A DNA stretch of 5,948 nucleotides, from the NCBI GenBank assembly GCA_003445835.1, contig DMCI01000120.1, forward strand, positions 1 to 5,948. The letters are read 5' to 3'. Each line of letters begins with the position of its first letter. The stretch's first letter is position 1. The notes beneath the pieces are model-generated. The model was not told the origin of the DNA, made no database searches, and worked only from the letters and a program-made list of their open reading frames with translations. This DNA is from Clostridiales bacterium (GTDB lineage: Bacteria; Bacillota; Clostridia; Christensenellales; CAG-1252). This document shows positions 1-5,948 of this stretch, one piece after another. A program made the position numbers and the translations under genes.

Positions 1-767
1 TAGAAGCCGCCGCCCGTGATGTGCGAAACGCCTTTGACCTTGACGTTGTTAAAGAGTTCGAGCATCGGTTTGACGTAGATCTTGGTGGGCGTAAGAAGCG
101 TTTCCCCAAGAGTTTTTCCGCCCAAAAGCGCGGGTTTTTCGGACAAATCGCAGTTTTCCACGTCAAAGACTTTTCTGACCAAAGAGAAGCCGTTGGAATG
201 CACGCCGGAAGACGGAAGCGCGATCAACACGTCGCCTTCCTTGATCTGCGTTTTGTCAATGACCTTGCTCTTATCCACGATACCGACCGAGAAGCCCGCA
301 AGGTCGTACTCGTCCACGGGGTAGAAGCCCGGCATTTCCGCCGTTTCCCCGCCGATCAACGCGCTGCCCGACTGAACGCAACCTTCGGCTACGCCCGCAA
401 CGATCTGGGCGATCTTTTCGGGATAGTTCTTGCCGCAGGCGATGTAGTCAAGGAAAAACAAGGGCTTGGCGCCGCAACAAATAACGTCGTTGACGCACAT
501 TGCCACGCAGTCGATACCCACGGTGTCGTGCTTGTCCAAAAGGAACGCCAAACGAAGTTTGGTGCCAACGCCGTCGGTGCCCGAAACAAGTACGGGGGCT
601 TTGTACCCGGTCAGATCCAAAGAAAACAAGCCGCCAAACCCGCCGATGACGTCGGTAGCGCCCGCGGTCATCGTACGCGCAACGTGCTTTTTCATCAGTT
701 CCACCGCCTTGTATCCGGCAGTGATGTCAACGCCCGCTTCTTTATAACTCTCGGAAAAACTTTTCAT
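1..767 (-). CDS. purM: Phosphoribosylformylglycinamidine cyclo-ligase (AIR synthetase), 3' end cut by window edge
   Basis: PurM closes the imidazole ring in de novo purine synthesis: FGAM + ATP gives AIR, in the cytoplasm. The window holds the first 255 codons; the family is usually about 330-350 residues, so roughly the last quarter lies beyond base 1. Reading begins [15 protein letters not shown]. Visible family motifs are [10 protein letters not shown] (62-71, nucleotide/phosphate-binding region), the segment [18 protein letters not shown] (91-108), [11 protein letters not shown] (139-149), YDLAGFSVG (154-162), [11 protein letters not shown] (186-196) and HITGGGF (249-255), which runs off the edge. 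The ATG is fixed by an AAAGGAG site six bases upstream. The gene starts 13 bases after the purF stop, so it is the fourth gene of the purE-C-F-M operon and probably translationally coupled to purF. No defect is visible in the part present. purN, purH or purD would be the expected next genes, but they are outside the window. Confidence 0.98.
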   Translation of the reverse strand, partial: MKSFSESYKEAGVDITAGYKAVELMKKHVARTMTAGATDVIGGFGGLFSLDLTGYKAPVLVSGTDGVGTKLRLAFLLDKHDTVGIDCVAMCVNDVICCGAKPLFFLDYIACGKNYPEKIAQIVAGVAEGCVQSGSALIGGETAEMPGFYPVDEYDLAGFSVGIVDKSKVIDKTQIKEGDVLIALPSSGVHSNGFSLVRKVFDVENCDLSEKPALLGGKTLGETLLTPTKIYVKPMLELFNNVKVKGVSHITGGGF

Positions 768-773
768 TATATA

Positions 774-780
774 CTCCTTT
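774..780 (-). promoter_or_regulatory. Shine-Dalgarno site of purM
   Basis: AAAGGAG on the minus strand begins at the base directly after the purF TAA stop and ends six bases before the purM ATG. The whole purF-purM junction is 13 bases, almost filled by this site, which suggests that a ribosome finishing purF could re-initiate on purM. Confidence 0.85.
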
Positions 781-2205
781 TTATTCTTTACCGTTCCAAC
801 AATAGGTGCACAACTTGCAAGGGTCGATGCCGATGGCTTCTTCCATTCCCTGAATGGATTGGAATTCCAACGACGCAAACCCGAATTTGTCGCAAATGGT
901 CTTGCGCAACTTTTGACCGCGTTCGGTCTCGGCGTTGCTGTATTCGTCGATATGCTTTAAGCCTTCTTCCCCTTCCAGTTCAACGATCACGCGACGGGTG
1001 ATCAGTTCCATATCGCTCGTTGCGCGGGAGAAGTTGAGGTACTTACAACCAAACATAATGGGCGGGCAAGCGGAACGCATATGCACCGACTTGGCGCCGT
1101 TTTCATACAAAAATTCAACCGTTTCCCTCAGTTGAGTCCCGCGCACGATGGAATCGTCCACGAATAGGAGGCTCTTGCCGCGGATCAATTCCTTAACGGG
1201 GATCTGCTTCATACGGGCGATGCGGTTTCTGTCCACCTGCTCCACCGGCATAAAGCTACGGGACCACGTGGGGGTGTATTTGATATAAGGACGCGCAAAG
1301 GGGATCTTGCTCTTATTGGCGTAACCGATGGCGTGCGGAGTACCCGAATCCGGCACGCCGCAAATGTAATCCACGCCTTCGTTGTTGTTTTTCTTTTGAT
1401 CGTAGTCCGCCATGATCTCGCCGTTTTTGCAGCGCATCACCTCGACGTTTACCCCTTCGTAAGTGGAAGTGGGATATCCGTAGTACGTCCAAAGGAAGGA
1501 GCACATACGCATCTTTTTGCCCGGTTCGACAAGCGTTTTGACGCCGTCGGCCGTGACTTCAACGATCTCGTTGGGCCCGAGTTCCTTATATTCCTTATAC
1601 CCGAGTTTTTGATAGGAGAAGGACTCGAACGCCACGCAATAACCGTCCTCGTTTTTGCCGACGAGGACCGGGAGCCTGCCCAGTTTATCACGCGCGGCGA
1701 TCAACGCGCCCGTTTCGGTGATAACCAGGACGGAAGCCGTCCCCTCAATGGTCTGCCTGGCAAACTCGATGCCGTCGGCAAAGTTATCTTTGCTGTCGAT
1801 CAGCGCCGCCAAAAGCTCCGTCATATTGACTTGTCCGCCCGTCGAAACGCCAAAGTGTCCTTTGCCGTCAGTCAGGTACTTTTTGACCAGTTCCTCCGCG
1901 TTGTTGATCACCCCCACGAAGCACACGGCGTAAACGCCGAGGTGTGAGCGGATGATCAACGGCTGGGGATCGTAATCGCTGATGATCCCTATTGCCGTTT
2001 GTCCGCGCATATCGCTGAACACGTGCTCAAACTTGTGACGGAACGGCGCGTTGCCGAGGTCGTGGATCTTGCGTTGCAAGCCGATCTCCTTGTCAAACGC
2101 CGCCATACCGCCGCATTTGGTGCCGAGATGCGAGTGATAATCCGTTCCGAAAAACACGTCCGCGATGCAATCCTTTTTGGACGCGACTCCGAAAAATGCT
2201 CCCAT
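781..2205 (-). CDS. purF: Amidophosphoribosyltransferase (PurF) with degenerate glutaminase domain
   Basis: PurF normally makes phosphoribosylamine from PRPP and glutamine, the first committed purine step. The protein is 474 residues, normal length. The phosphoribosyltransferase half is well kept: [14 protein letters not shown] (283-296) and the PRPP loop VDDSIVRGT (349-357). Cys235, Cys387, Cys466 and Cys469 fall where Bacillus-type PurF carries its 4Fe-4S ligands; Cys463 is an extra nearby cysteine. The N-terminal half has the class II glutamine amidotransferase layout, but the sequence begins [13 protein letters not shown], so the nucleophile cysteine that should follow Met1 is Gly. The usual HTRYST and HNG segments appear as IISDYD (74-79) and FVGVIN (96-101). 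The AAGGAG site six bases upstream supports this start, and no in-frame upstream start offers a cysteine. It may use free ammonia or a separate glutaminase; that is inference. It lies in the pur operon, 29 bases after purC. Confidence 0.93.
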   Translation of the reverse strand: MGAFFGVASKKDCIADVFFGTDYHSHLGTKCGGMAAFDKEIGLQRKIHDLGNAPFRHKFEHVFSDMRGQTAIGIISDYDPQPLIIRSHLGVYAVCFVGVINNAEELVKKYLTDGKGHFGVSTGGQVNMTELLAALIDSKDNFADGIEFARQTIEGTASVLVITETGALIAARDKLGRLPVLVGKNEDGYCVAFESFSYQKLGYKEYKELGPNEIVEVTADGVKTLVEPGKKMRMCSFLWTYYGYPTSTYEGVNVEVMRCKNGEIMADYDQKKNNNEGVDYICGVPDSGTPHAIGYANKSKIPFARPYIKYTPTWSRSFMPVEQVDRNRIARMKQIPVKELIRGKSLLFVDDSIVRGTQLRETVEFLYENGAKSVHMRSACPPIMFGCKYLNFSRATSDMELITRRVIVELEGEEGLKHIDEYSNAETERGQKLRKTICDKFGFASLEFQSIQGMEEAIGIDPCKLCTYCWNGKE

Positions 2206-2211
2206 AGTAAA

Positions 2212-2217
2212 CTCCTT
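2212..2217 (-). promoter_or_regulatory. Shine-Dalgarno site that fixes the purF start
   Basis: AAGGAG on the minus strand, six bases before ATG at 2205. It matters because it supports Met-Gly as the true N-terminus of PurF, and so the loss of the usual Met-Cys start rather than a mis-called start. The in-frame codons between it and the purC end contain no alternative ATG or GTG followed by Cys. Confidence 0.85.
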
Positions 2218-2234
2218 AGTTAATAACCGCGGAC

Positions 2235-2945
2235 TCAGCCGAGAACGCGCTTCATCATCTCCTTATAAGCGTCTTCCACGCCGCCCATATCCCTGCGGAA
2301 GCGGTCTTTGTCAAGCTTCTCGTGCGTTTCCGCATCCCAGAAGCGGCAGGTATCGGGCGAGATCTCGTCCGCAAGGACGATCTTGCCGTCTTGCGTCTTG
2401 CCGAACTCCAGCTTGAAGTCCACGAGTTCCACCTTGATGGAAGCAAAGAATTTTTTAAGGAATTCGTTGATTTTAAGCGCCATGCTTGCGATGGTATCAA
2501 GTTCTTCCTTGGTGCAATACTCCATCGCAAGGATGTGATACTCGTTTACCATCGGGTCGTCCAAAGCGTCGCACTTGTAGCAGTACTCGATGACCGTCCT
2601 CTTCATCGGGGTGCCTTCGGGCAGACCCAGTCTTTTGGACAAGGAACCCGCGGCGATGTTGCGCACGATGACCTCAAGGGGTACGATGCTGACCTTTTTG
2701 ACCACCGTTTCACGGTCGGAGATCTCCTTGACAAAGTGGGTGGGAACGCCCTCCTTCTCAAGTTTTTCCATCAGGAAGTTGCTCATGCGGTTGTTGACCA
2801 CACCCTTGCCGACGATGGTGCCCTTCTTCGCGCCGTTAAAGGCGGTGGCGTCATCCTTGTAGCTGACGATCACCAAAGAGGGATCCGTAGTGGCAAACAC
2901 CTTTTTAGCCTTTCCTTCATACAGTTGTTCCGTTTTTTCAAGCAT
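2235..2945 (-). CDS. purC: Phosphoribosylaminoimidazole-succinocarboxamide synthase (SAICAR synthetase)
   Basis: PurC joins CAIR and L-aspartate using ATP to form SAICAR, in the cytoplasm. The protein is 236 residues, the typical length of the bacterial single-domain enzyme. The ATP-binding N-terminal motif [10 protein letters not shown] is at 8-17. The first family signature, [19 protein letters not shown], is at 89-107. The second, VDFKLEFG, is at 175-182, followed by [14 protein letters not shown] at 191-204, which supplies acidic metal/ATP-site residues. No key residue appears missing. The start at ATG 2945 is supported by GGAGG at 2958-2954, eight bases upstream. The gene lies 58 bases downstream of purE, with a terminator-like hairpin between them, and 29 bases upstream of purF. 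It directly follows purE as in many Firmicute pur operons and uses the CAIR that PurE makes. Confidence 0.98.
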   Translation of the reverse strand: MLEKTEQLYEGKAKKVFATTDPSLVIVSYKDDATAFNGAKKGTIVGKGVVNNRMSNFLMEKLEKEGVPTHFVKEISDRETVVKKVSIVPLEVIVRNIAAGSLSKRLGLPEGTPMKRTVIEYCYKCDALDDPMVNEYHILAMEYCTKEELDTIASMALKINEFLKKFFASIKVELVDFKLEFGKTQDGKIVLADEISPDTCRFWDAETHEKLDKDRFRRDMGGVEDAYKEMMKRVLG

Positions 2946-2973
2946 AATTTTGACCTCCGTTTTTTTCTGTAAT

Positions 2974-3004
2974 AAAAAAGTGCAGCGGCATTACGCCGTT
3001 GCAC
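2974..3004 (-). terminator. Intrinsic-terminator-like hairpin between purE and purC
   Basis: On the minus strand GTGCA (3004-3000) pairs with TGCAC (2984-2980), then after one A-C mismatch CGGC (2998-2995) pairs with GCCG (2989-2986) around the loop GTAAT. Six T follow directly (2979-2974). The first base of the stem is the last base of the purE TAG stop. No promoter fits between the T run and the purC Shine-Dalgarno site, so purC-F-M must be reached by read-through from purE or from a promoter inside purE. It may set the purE:purCFM ratio or act as an RNA-stability element instead of a full stop. Confidence 0.75.
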
Positions 3005-3507
3005 TATTCAGCATGATTGTATTTGTCGCAGACCGACTTGTCTTTTTGCAGAACCTTTGCCCTGTTTGCACTGCGGGCGGACTGCAACTTGTCAGCGACC
3101 GCGCAGTCGTACACGGACAGAATTTCCAAGGCGAGCATCGCGGCATTTGTGCCCCCATCCACCGCAACCGTAGCGACCGGAATGCCTGAGGGCATTTGGA
3201 CGGTGCTGAGCAAGGCGTCGAGCCCACCGAGGCCGGCGGACTTTATGGGTATGCCGACGACGGGCAGAGTGGTGTTTGCCGCAATGGCGCCCGCAAGGTG
3301 CGCAGCCATACCGGCGGCGGCGATGATCACGCCGAAGCCTTTGTCACGCGCAGTGACGGCAAATTCCTTTGCTTCATCGGGAGTTCTGTGGGCGGAAAAA
3401 ACGTGTACTTCAAAAGGGACGTCGTATTCGACCAGAGTATTGATGGCTTTTTCAACGATGGGCAAATCGCTGTCGCTGCCCATAATGATACCCACTTTTT
3501 TGGTCAT
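3004..3507 (-). CDS. purE: N5-carboxyaminoimidazole ribonucleotide mutase (AIR carboxylase catalytic subunit)
   Basis: PurE forms CAIR, normally by moving the carboxyl group of N5-CAIR, in the cytoplasm. The protein is 167 residues, the usual length. The phosphate/ribose-binding loop GIIMGSDSD is at 6-14. SAHRTP is at 38-43 with the catalytic-type His40, and the Arg there matches class I (bacterial) PurE as I remember it. AAAGMAAHLAG (63-73) and GLGGLDALLSTVQMPSG (92-108) are also standard; the region AVDGGTNAAMLA (115-126) completes the fold. The C-terminal tail, from about residue 140, is Lys/Arg rich and variable. ATG 3507 is preceded by GGAGGTG with GGAGG six bases away. It is the first gene of the operon, about 55 bases after the predicted transcription start. 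Class I PurE usually works with PurK, but no purK follows here: purC is next. Confidence 0.97.
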   Translation of the reverse strand: MTKKVGIIMGSDSDLPIVEKAINTLVEYDVPFEVHVFSAHRTPDEAKEFAVTARDKGFGVIIAAAGMAAHLAGAIAANTTLPVVGIPIKSAGLGGLDALLSTVQMPSGIPVATVAVDGGTNAAMLALEILSVYDCAVADKLQSARSANRAKVLQKDKSVCDKYNHAE

Positions 3508-3569
3508 ACAACACCTCCGCGATATTGCGACGAAAAGAGCTTTAAGTACCCCCTTTCCTCACACTATTG

Positions 3570-3598
3570 ATTATAAAATCTTTTGCTCCGTATGTCAA
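3570..3598 (-). promoter_or_regulatory. Consensus sigma-A promoter of the purE-C-F-M operon
   Basis: On the minus strand TTGACA (3598-3593) and TATAAT (3575-3570) are separated by 17 bases: both hexamers and the spacing match the vegetative promoter consensus exactly. Transcription should start near 3565-3562, giving a leader of about 55 bases before the purE ATG. That leader carries the GGAGG site at 3518-3514 and is too short for a purine or PRPP riboswitch; I see no conserved riboswitch core in it. Such a strong core promoter suggests control by a repressor instead of an activator (inference). Confidence 0.85.
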
Positions 3599-3613
3599 AC
3601 GAATTGCCGCCCG

Positions 3614-3626
3614 TAAAATCGGATTT
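3614..3626 (-). promoter_or_regulatory. Possible PurR box (weak match)
   Basis: The minus-strand bases AAATCCGATTTTA match about 10 of 13 positions of the Bacillus PurBox, recalled as AWWWCCGAACWWT, with the core CCGA intact. The same site is an inverted repeat, AAAATC-C-GATTTT. It lies 15 bases upstream of the -35 hexamer of the purE promoter, a plausible operator position. Bacillus PurR operators normally have two boxes, and I found no convincing second one, so this is only a candidate. Confidence 0.2.
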
Positions 3627-3826
3627 TTGCACATTTTTTGCGCGCCGCCCCGCCCTGTAAATCGCGACTTGTCACAACGGCTTTTGATACTGTCTTACTT
3701 TAGCAAAACAAAAAGCAGATCGACGCTTTCGCGCGACCCGCTCTTTCGGTTTATGATACGTCGTCTTTTATATAATCATAGACGGCATTATATGTTTTCT
3801 TTTTTACTGCAAACATCCCCGTAAAT
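3627..3826. other. Intergenic region without a recognisable gene
   Basis: Together with the flanking terminator and purE promoter this forms the 368-base gap between dapF and purE (3508-3875). Within this middle part I see no credible coding sequence with a ribosome binding site, and no RNA gene. Small features only: the 9-base palindrome TTGTGACAA (3677-3669, minus strand), a short inverted repeat TATGAT/ATCATA (3780-3775 and 3757-3752), a GAAA-capped mini-hairpin (GCGC/GCGT stem) around 3740, and an isolated TATAAT (3792-3787, minus strand) lacking a good -35. None is strong enough to name. Confidence 0.6.
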
Positions 3827-3857
3827 AAAAGATCTCAAGGATGACCAGAGATCTTTT
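3827..3857 (-). terminator. Intrinsic terminator of the carB-dapF unit
   Basis: On the minus strand AAAAGATCTC (3857-3848) pairs perfectly over 10 bp with GAGATCTTTT (3836-3827). The 11-base loop can add a small GG/CC pair. The stem's own T run continues as TTTTATTT. It begins 18 bases after the TAA stop of the carB-dapF gene. Because the arms start with A and end with T, it could also work for plus-strand transcripts. It separates the carB-dapF transcript from the purE operon. Confidence 0.85.
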
Positions 3858-3875
3858 GGATTTTGCTTTGTTCTT

Positions 3876-5948
3876 TTAAAACTCAAATTCGCCCTTGTAG
3901 ACGAGGACGGTGTCGCCTGACAGGGTCAAGCCGTCGTCCGAGTAATTGACTTGGAGGTCGCCGCCCTTGACTTTGACCGTGACGTCGCGTCCCTTTTTGA
4001 GGTACCCGAGTTCCGTTGCCGCAACCACCGCCGCGCAGGCGCCCGAACCGCAGGCGTAGGTTTCGCCGTTGCCGCGCTCGTACACGCGCATCTTTATAGT
4101 ATTCTCGTTGACCACGCGCACGAATTCGGTGTTGGTGCGTTCCGGGAAGATATCGGCGTTTTCAAACAAAGGACCCGTCTTTTGGACGTCCACCCCGTCG
4201 GTGGAAGGCACGAAGACCACGCAATGCGGGTTGCCGAGGGAAAGACAGGTGATCTTATATTCCTCCCCGCCCACGACGTAGGGGTAGTCGACGATCTTGT
4301 CGCCGGGCAAGGTGCAGGGAATATTCTCGGGGTTGAACTCCGGCTTGCCCATATGCGCCGAAACGTAATTGACCTTACCAAAGCGGGTGTACAACGTAAG
4401 TTCGCACACCCTGCCGCCCATTTCCACGGTGATGTTCTCCTTATCCACGATGCCTTCGTCGTAAACGAACTTGCCCACCGAACGGATGGAGTTGCCCGCC
4501 ACCGAGCCGATGCTGCCGTCCTTGTTGTAGACGGTCATTTTGACGTCGCAGATCTTGGAGTTTTCAATGAGGACGATGCCGTACCCGCCGATGCCGTAAT
4601 GGCGACTGCAAAGCTTGATGCACAAGGACTCGGGGCAAGTGATCTTGCCGTCGCGGTTGTCGATGAAGATATAGTCGTCGCCCGTGGCTTCCATCTTGGA
4701 GAAAGTGACCTTGGTCTTTTGCTGACGCATATGATTGATGTCCACAAGCTCGGTATTGAAGAGGTTGTAGCGCGCCTTGATGACGTCAGTCAACGCGTTG
4801 GCGGTATCCAACGAGGTGAAGCACGGCACCGAAAGAGCAAGCGCCTTTCTGTGCAGGGCTATGTAGTCCATCGTCGTTTCATCCGACAAGGCGCCGGTAT
4901 AGACGACGTAAGAGATCTTTTTGTTTTCCATCAGCTCGTACGCGCCGCCCTTTTCCTTGATGGAATTGATGACGGTCACGCTTTCCCCGAGGCTCTTGAC
5001 CGTTTCCGCCGTTTCGGGCGTGGCGTAAATTTTGAAGCCGAGGTCGATGAACTTTTTGGCAAGCCCGACGATCTCCCTTTGATCGTGCGTGTCCGCGCTG
5101 AGCAGGACGCCCTGCTTCCTGCCGCGTTCCGTCCTGACCACCATACCCGCCGAAGTGAGCCCCTTGAACAAGGCTTCCTCCAACGTGACGCCAAGACCCA
5201 AAACTTCGCCCGTGGACTTCATCTCGGGCCCCAAATAGGAGTTGACGTCCGATAGCTTTTCAAAGGAGAAGACGGGCACCTTGACCGCATAGTACGGCGG
5301 CGTTTTGTAAAGCCCCGTGCCGTACGGCAGTTCGGTCAGTTTTTTGCCCAGCATCACTTCGGACGCGACGTCCGCCATAGGTACGCCGGTGATCTTGCTG
5401 ATATAGGGCACCGTCCTCGACGCACGCGGATTGACCTCGATGACGTAAAGCTCGCCGCCGTAGATCAAATACTGAATGTTGACCAACCCTTTGGTGCCGA
5501 GAGATTTTGCAAGCGAGACGGAAGAATCCACGATGGTCTTCATCATCTTGTCGTTGAGGTTGTACGGCGGGTACACCGCAATGGAGTCGCCGCTGTGCAC
5601 GCCCGCCCTTTCGACGTGTTCCATCACGCCGGGGATCAGCACGTTTTCGCCGTCCGAGATCACGTCTACTTCCAGCTCGGTGCCGCTCATGTACTTATCG
5701 ATGAGCACCGAGTTTTTGACCCCTTCCGAGAAGATGCGGCGCATATACCTTTCGGTCTCTTCTTTGGTGTACACGATGCGCATATTTTGCCCGCCGATCA
5801 CGTACGAGGGACGCAACAGTACGGGGTAGCCGATGGCTTCCGCCGTGGCTATGGCTTCGCTTTCGGTATGGACGGCAAAGCCCTTGGGACGCTTGATGCC
5901 CAGTTTTTCCAAAAGGGCGTCAAACTTTTCCCTATCCTCCGCAAGGTC
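3876..5948 (-). CDS. carB-dapF: Fusion: carbamoyl-phosphate synthase large subunit (C-terminal part) + diaminopimelate epimerase; 5' end cut by window edge
   Basis: The 690 residues in view (numbered from the window edge) join two enzymes in one frame. Residues 1 to about 270 are the second ATP-grasp domain of CarB, which makes carbamoyl phosphate from carbamate: RPSYV (46-50), GVHSGDS (116-122), EVNPRASRTVP (171-181), GPEMKSTGE (240-248). Residues 278 to about 407 are the MGS-like allosteric domain, ending NTELVDINHM as free CarB does. From TFSKM (415-419) to the end is a full-length DapF (about 275 residues), which interconverts LL- and meso-diaminopimelate: YNKDGS (474-479), GNPH (572-575), ERTN (603-606), YERGNGET (623-630), CGSG (633-636). 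The second catalytic cysteine (Cys633) is present; the first is Ala484, and the usual GNDF reads GDDY. No stop, frameshift or convincing Shine-Dalgarno site lies at the junction. The CarB start, and perhaps carA, lie upstream beyond 5948. Confidence 0.93.
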   Translation of the reverse strand, partial: DLAEDREKFDALLEKLGIKRPKGFAVHTESEAIATAEAIGYPVLLRPSYVIGGQNMRIVYTKEETERYMRRIFSEGVKNSVLIDKYMSGTELEVDVISDGENVLIPGVMEHVERAGVHSGDSIAVYPPYNLNDKMMKTIVDSSVSLAKSLGTKGLVNIQYLIYGGELYVIEVNPRASRTVPYISKITGVPMADVASEVMLGKKLTELPYGTGLYKTPPYYAVKVPVFSFEKLSDVNSYLGPEMKSTGEVLGLGVTLEEALFKGLTSAGMVVRTERGRKQGVLLSADTHDQREIVGLAKKFIDLGFKIYATPETAETVKSLGESVTVINSIKEKGGAYELMENKKISYVVYTGALSDETTMDYIALHRKALALSVPCFTSLDTANALTDVIKARYNLFNTELVDINHMRQQKTKVTFSKMEATGDDYIFIDNRDGKITCPESLCIKLCSRHYGIGGYGIVLIENSKICDVKMTVYNKDGSIGSVAGNSIRSVGKFVYDEGIVDKENITVEMGGRVCELTLYTRFGKVNYVSAHMGKPEFNPENIPCTLPGDKIVDYPYVVGGEEYKITCLSLGNPHCVVFVPSTDGVDVQKTGPLFENADIFPERTNTEFVRVVNENTIKMRVYERGNGETYACGSGACAAVVAATELGYLKKGRDVTVKVKGGDLQVNYSDDGLTLSGDTVLVYKGEFEF

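Noticed and set aside
21..1001. 326-codon plus-strand open frame opposite purM and the end of purF
   Set aside because: It crosses the purF-purM junction on the wrong strand, and its translation resembles no family I know; purM and purF explain the region fully.
1333..1947. 204-codon plus-strand open frame opposite purF
   Set aside because: Antisense shadow of purF, with no independent support.
3508..3569. Purine or PRPP riboswitch in the purE leader
   Set aside because: The leader is only about 55 bases, and I found no three-way-junction core or expression-platform hairpin.
3590..3610. Second PurR box near the purE promoter
   Set aside because: The TTCG-containing stretch matches the reverse PurBox poorly in its flanks.
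3787..3816. Extra promoter with TATAAT at 3792-3787 (minus strand)
   Set aside because: No -35 hexamer resembling TTGACA lies 16-18 bases upstream, and the site sits directly after the terminator in AT-rich DNA.
3567..3824. 85-codon plus-strand open frame in the dapF-purE gap
   Set aside because: It begins inside the purE promoter -10 box on the opposite strand, has no clear ribosome site, and its Arg/Leu/Phe-rich sequence looks random.
4470..4510. DapF Ala484 as a sequencing error or frameshift
   Set aside because: The frame is intact on both sides, the GCG codon would need two base changes to become Cys, and nearby substitutions (GDDY, GGYG) suggest a consistent variant instead of an isolated error.
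3876..4730. dapF as a separate gene starting at ATG 4730 or 4694
   Set aside because: The frame is open and continuous with CarB, and the bases before both ATGs lack a Shine-Dalgarno site comparable to those of the pur genes. Internal initiation is not excluded but is not supported.
3951..5255. 434-codon plus-strand open frame opposite carB-dapF
   Set aside because: It mirrors the codon bias of the strongly supported minus-strand gene, has no recognisable domain, and lacks a convincing ribosome site or neighbours on that strand.

Overview
This window is a stretch of a bacterial chromosome in which every convincing gene lies on the minus strand, so transcription runs from high to low coordinates. 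Strong Shine-Dalgarno sites (AAAGGAG, AAGGAG, GGAGG), a textbook TTGACA-N17-TATAAT promoter, hairpin-plus-U terminators, a purE-purC-purF-purM order and a PurF with Bacillus-type iron-sulfur cysteines all point to a Firmicute. Clostridia, probably an anaerobic gut-type lineage, is my best guess. G+C looks slightly above one half by eye. No tRNA, rRNA, mobile element, CRISPR or phage signal was seen.

Layout in transcription order: (1) 5948-3876 is the C-terminal part of carbamoyl-phosphate synthase large subunit (CarB: second ATP-grasp domain and MGS regulatory domain), continuing in frame, without a stop, into a complete diaminopimelate epimerase (DapF) domain. The start lies outside the window. 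(2) An intrinsic terminator at 3857-3827 closes that unit. (3) About 230 nt show no gene. (4) A consensus sigma-A promoter at 3598-3570 drives purE (3507-3004), purC (2945-2235), purF (2205-781) and purM (767 to beyond base 1). A second intrinsic-terminator-like hairpin lies between purE and purC, and its stem begins in the purE stop codon.

Together the pur genes encode de novo purine steps from PRPP to phosphoribosylamine (PurF), FGAM to AIR (PurM), AIR/N5-CAIR to CAIR (PurE) and CAIR to SAICAR (PurC). The upstream fusion joins carbamoyl phosphate synthesis (pyrimidines and arginine) to the meso-diaminopimelate step of lysine and peptidoglycan synthesis.

Three points deserve attention. The CarB-DapF fusion is unusual. 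Its DapF half has Ala where the first catalytic cysteine belongs. PurF lacks the N-terminal nucleophile cysteine and other glutaminase residues while keeping its PRPP loop and four presumed 4Fe-4S ligands. I have a vague memory of similar sequences in other Clostridia, which I could not check, so these may be lineage traits rather than unique to this genome.
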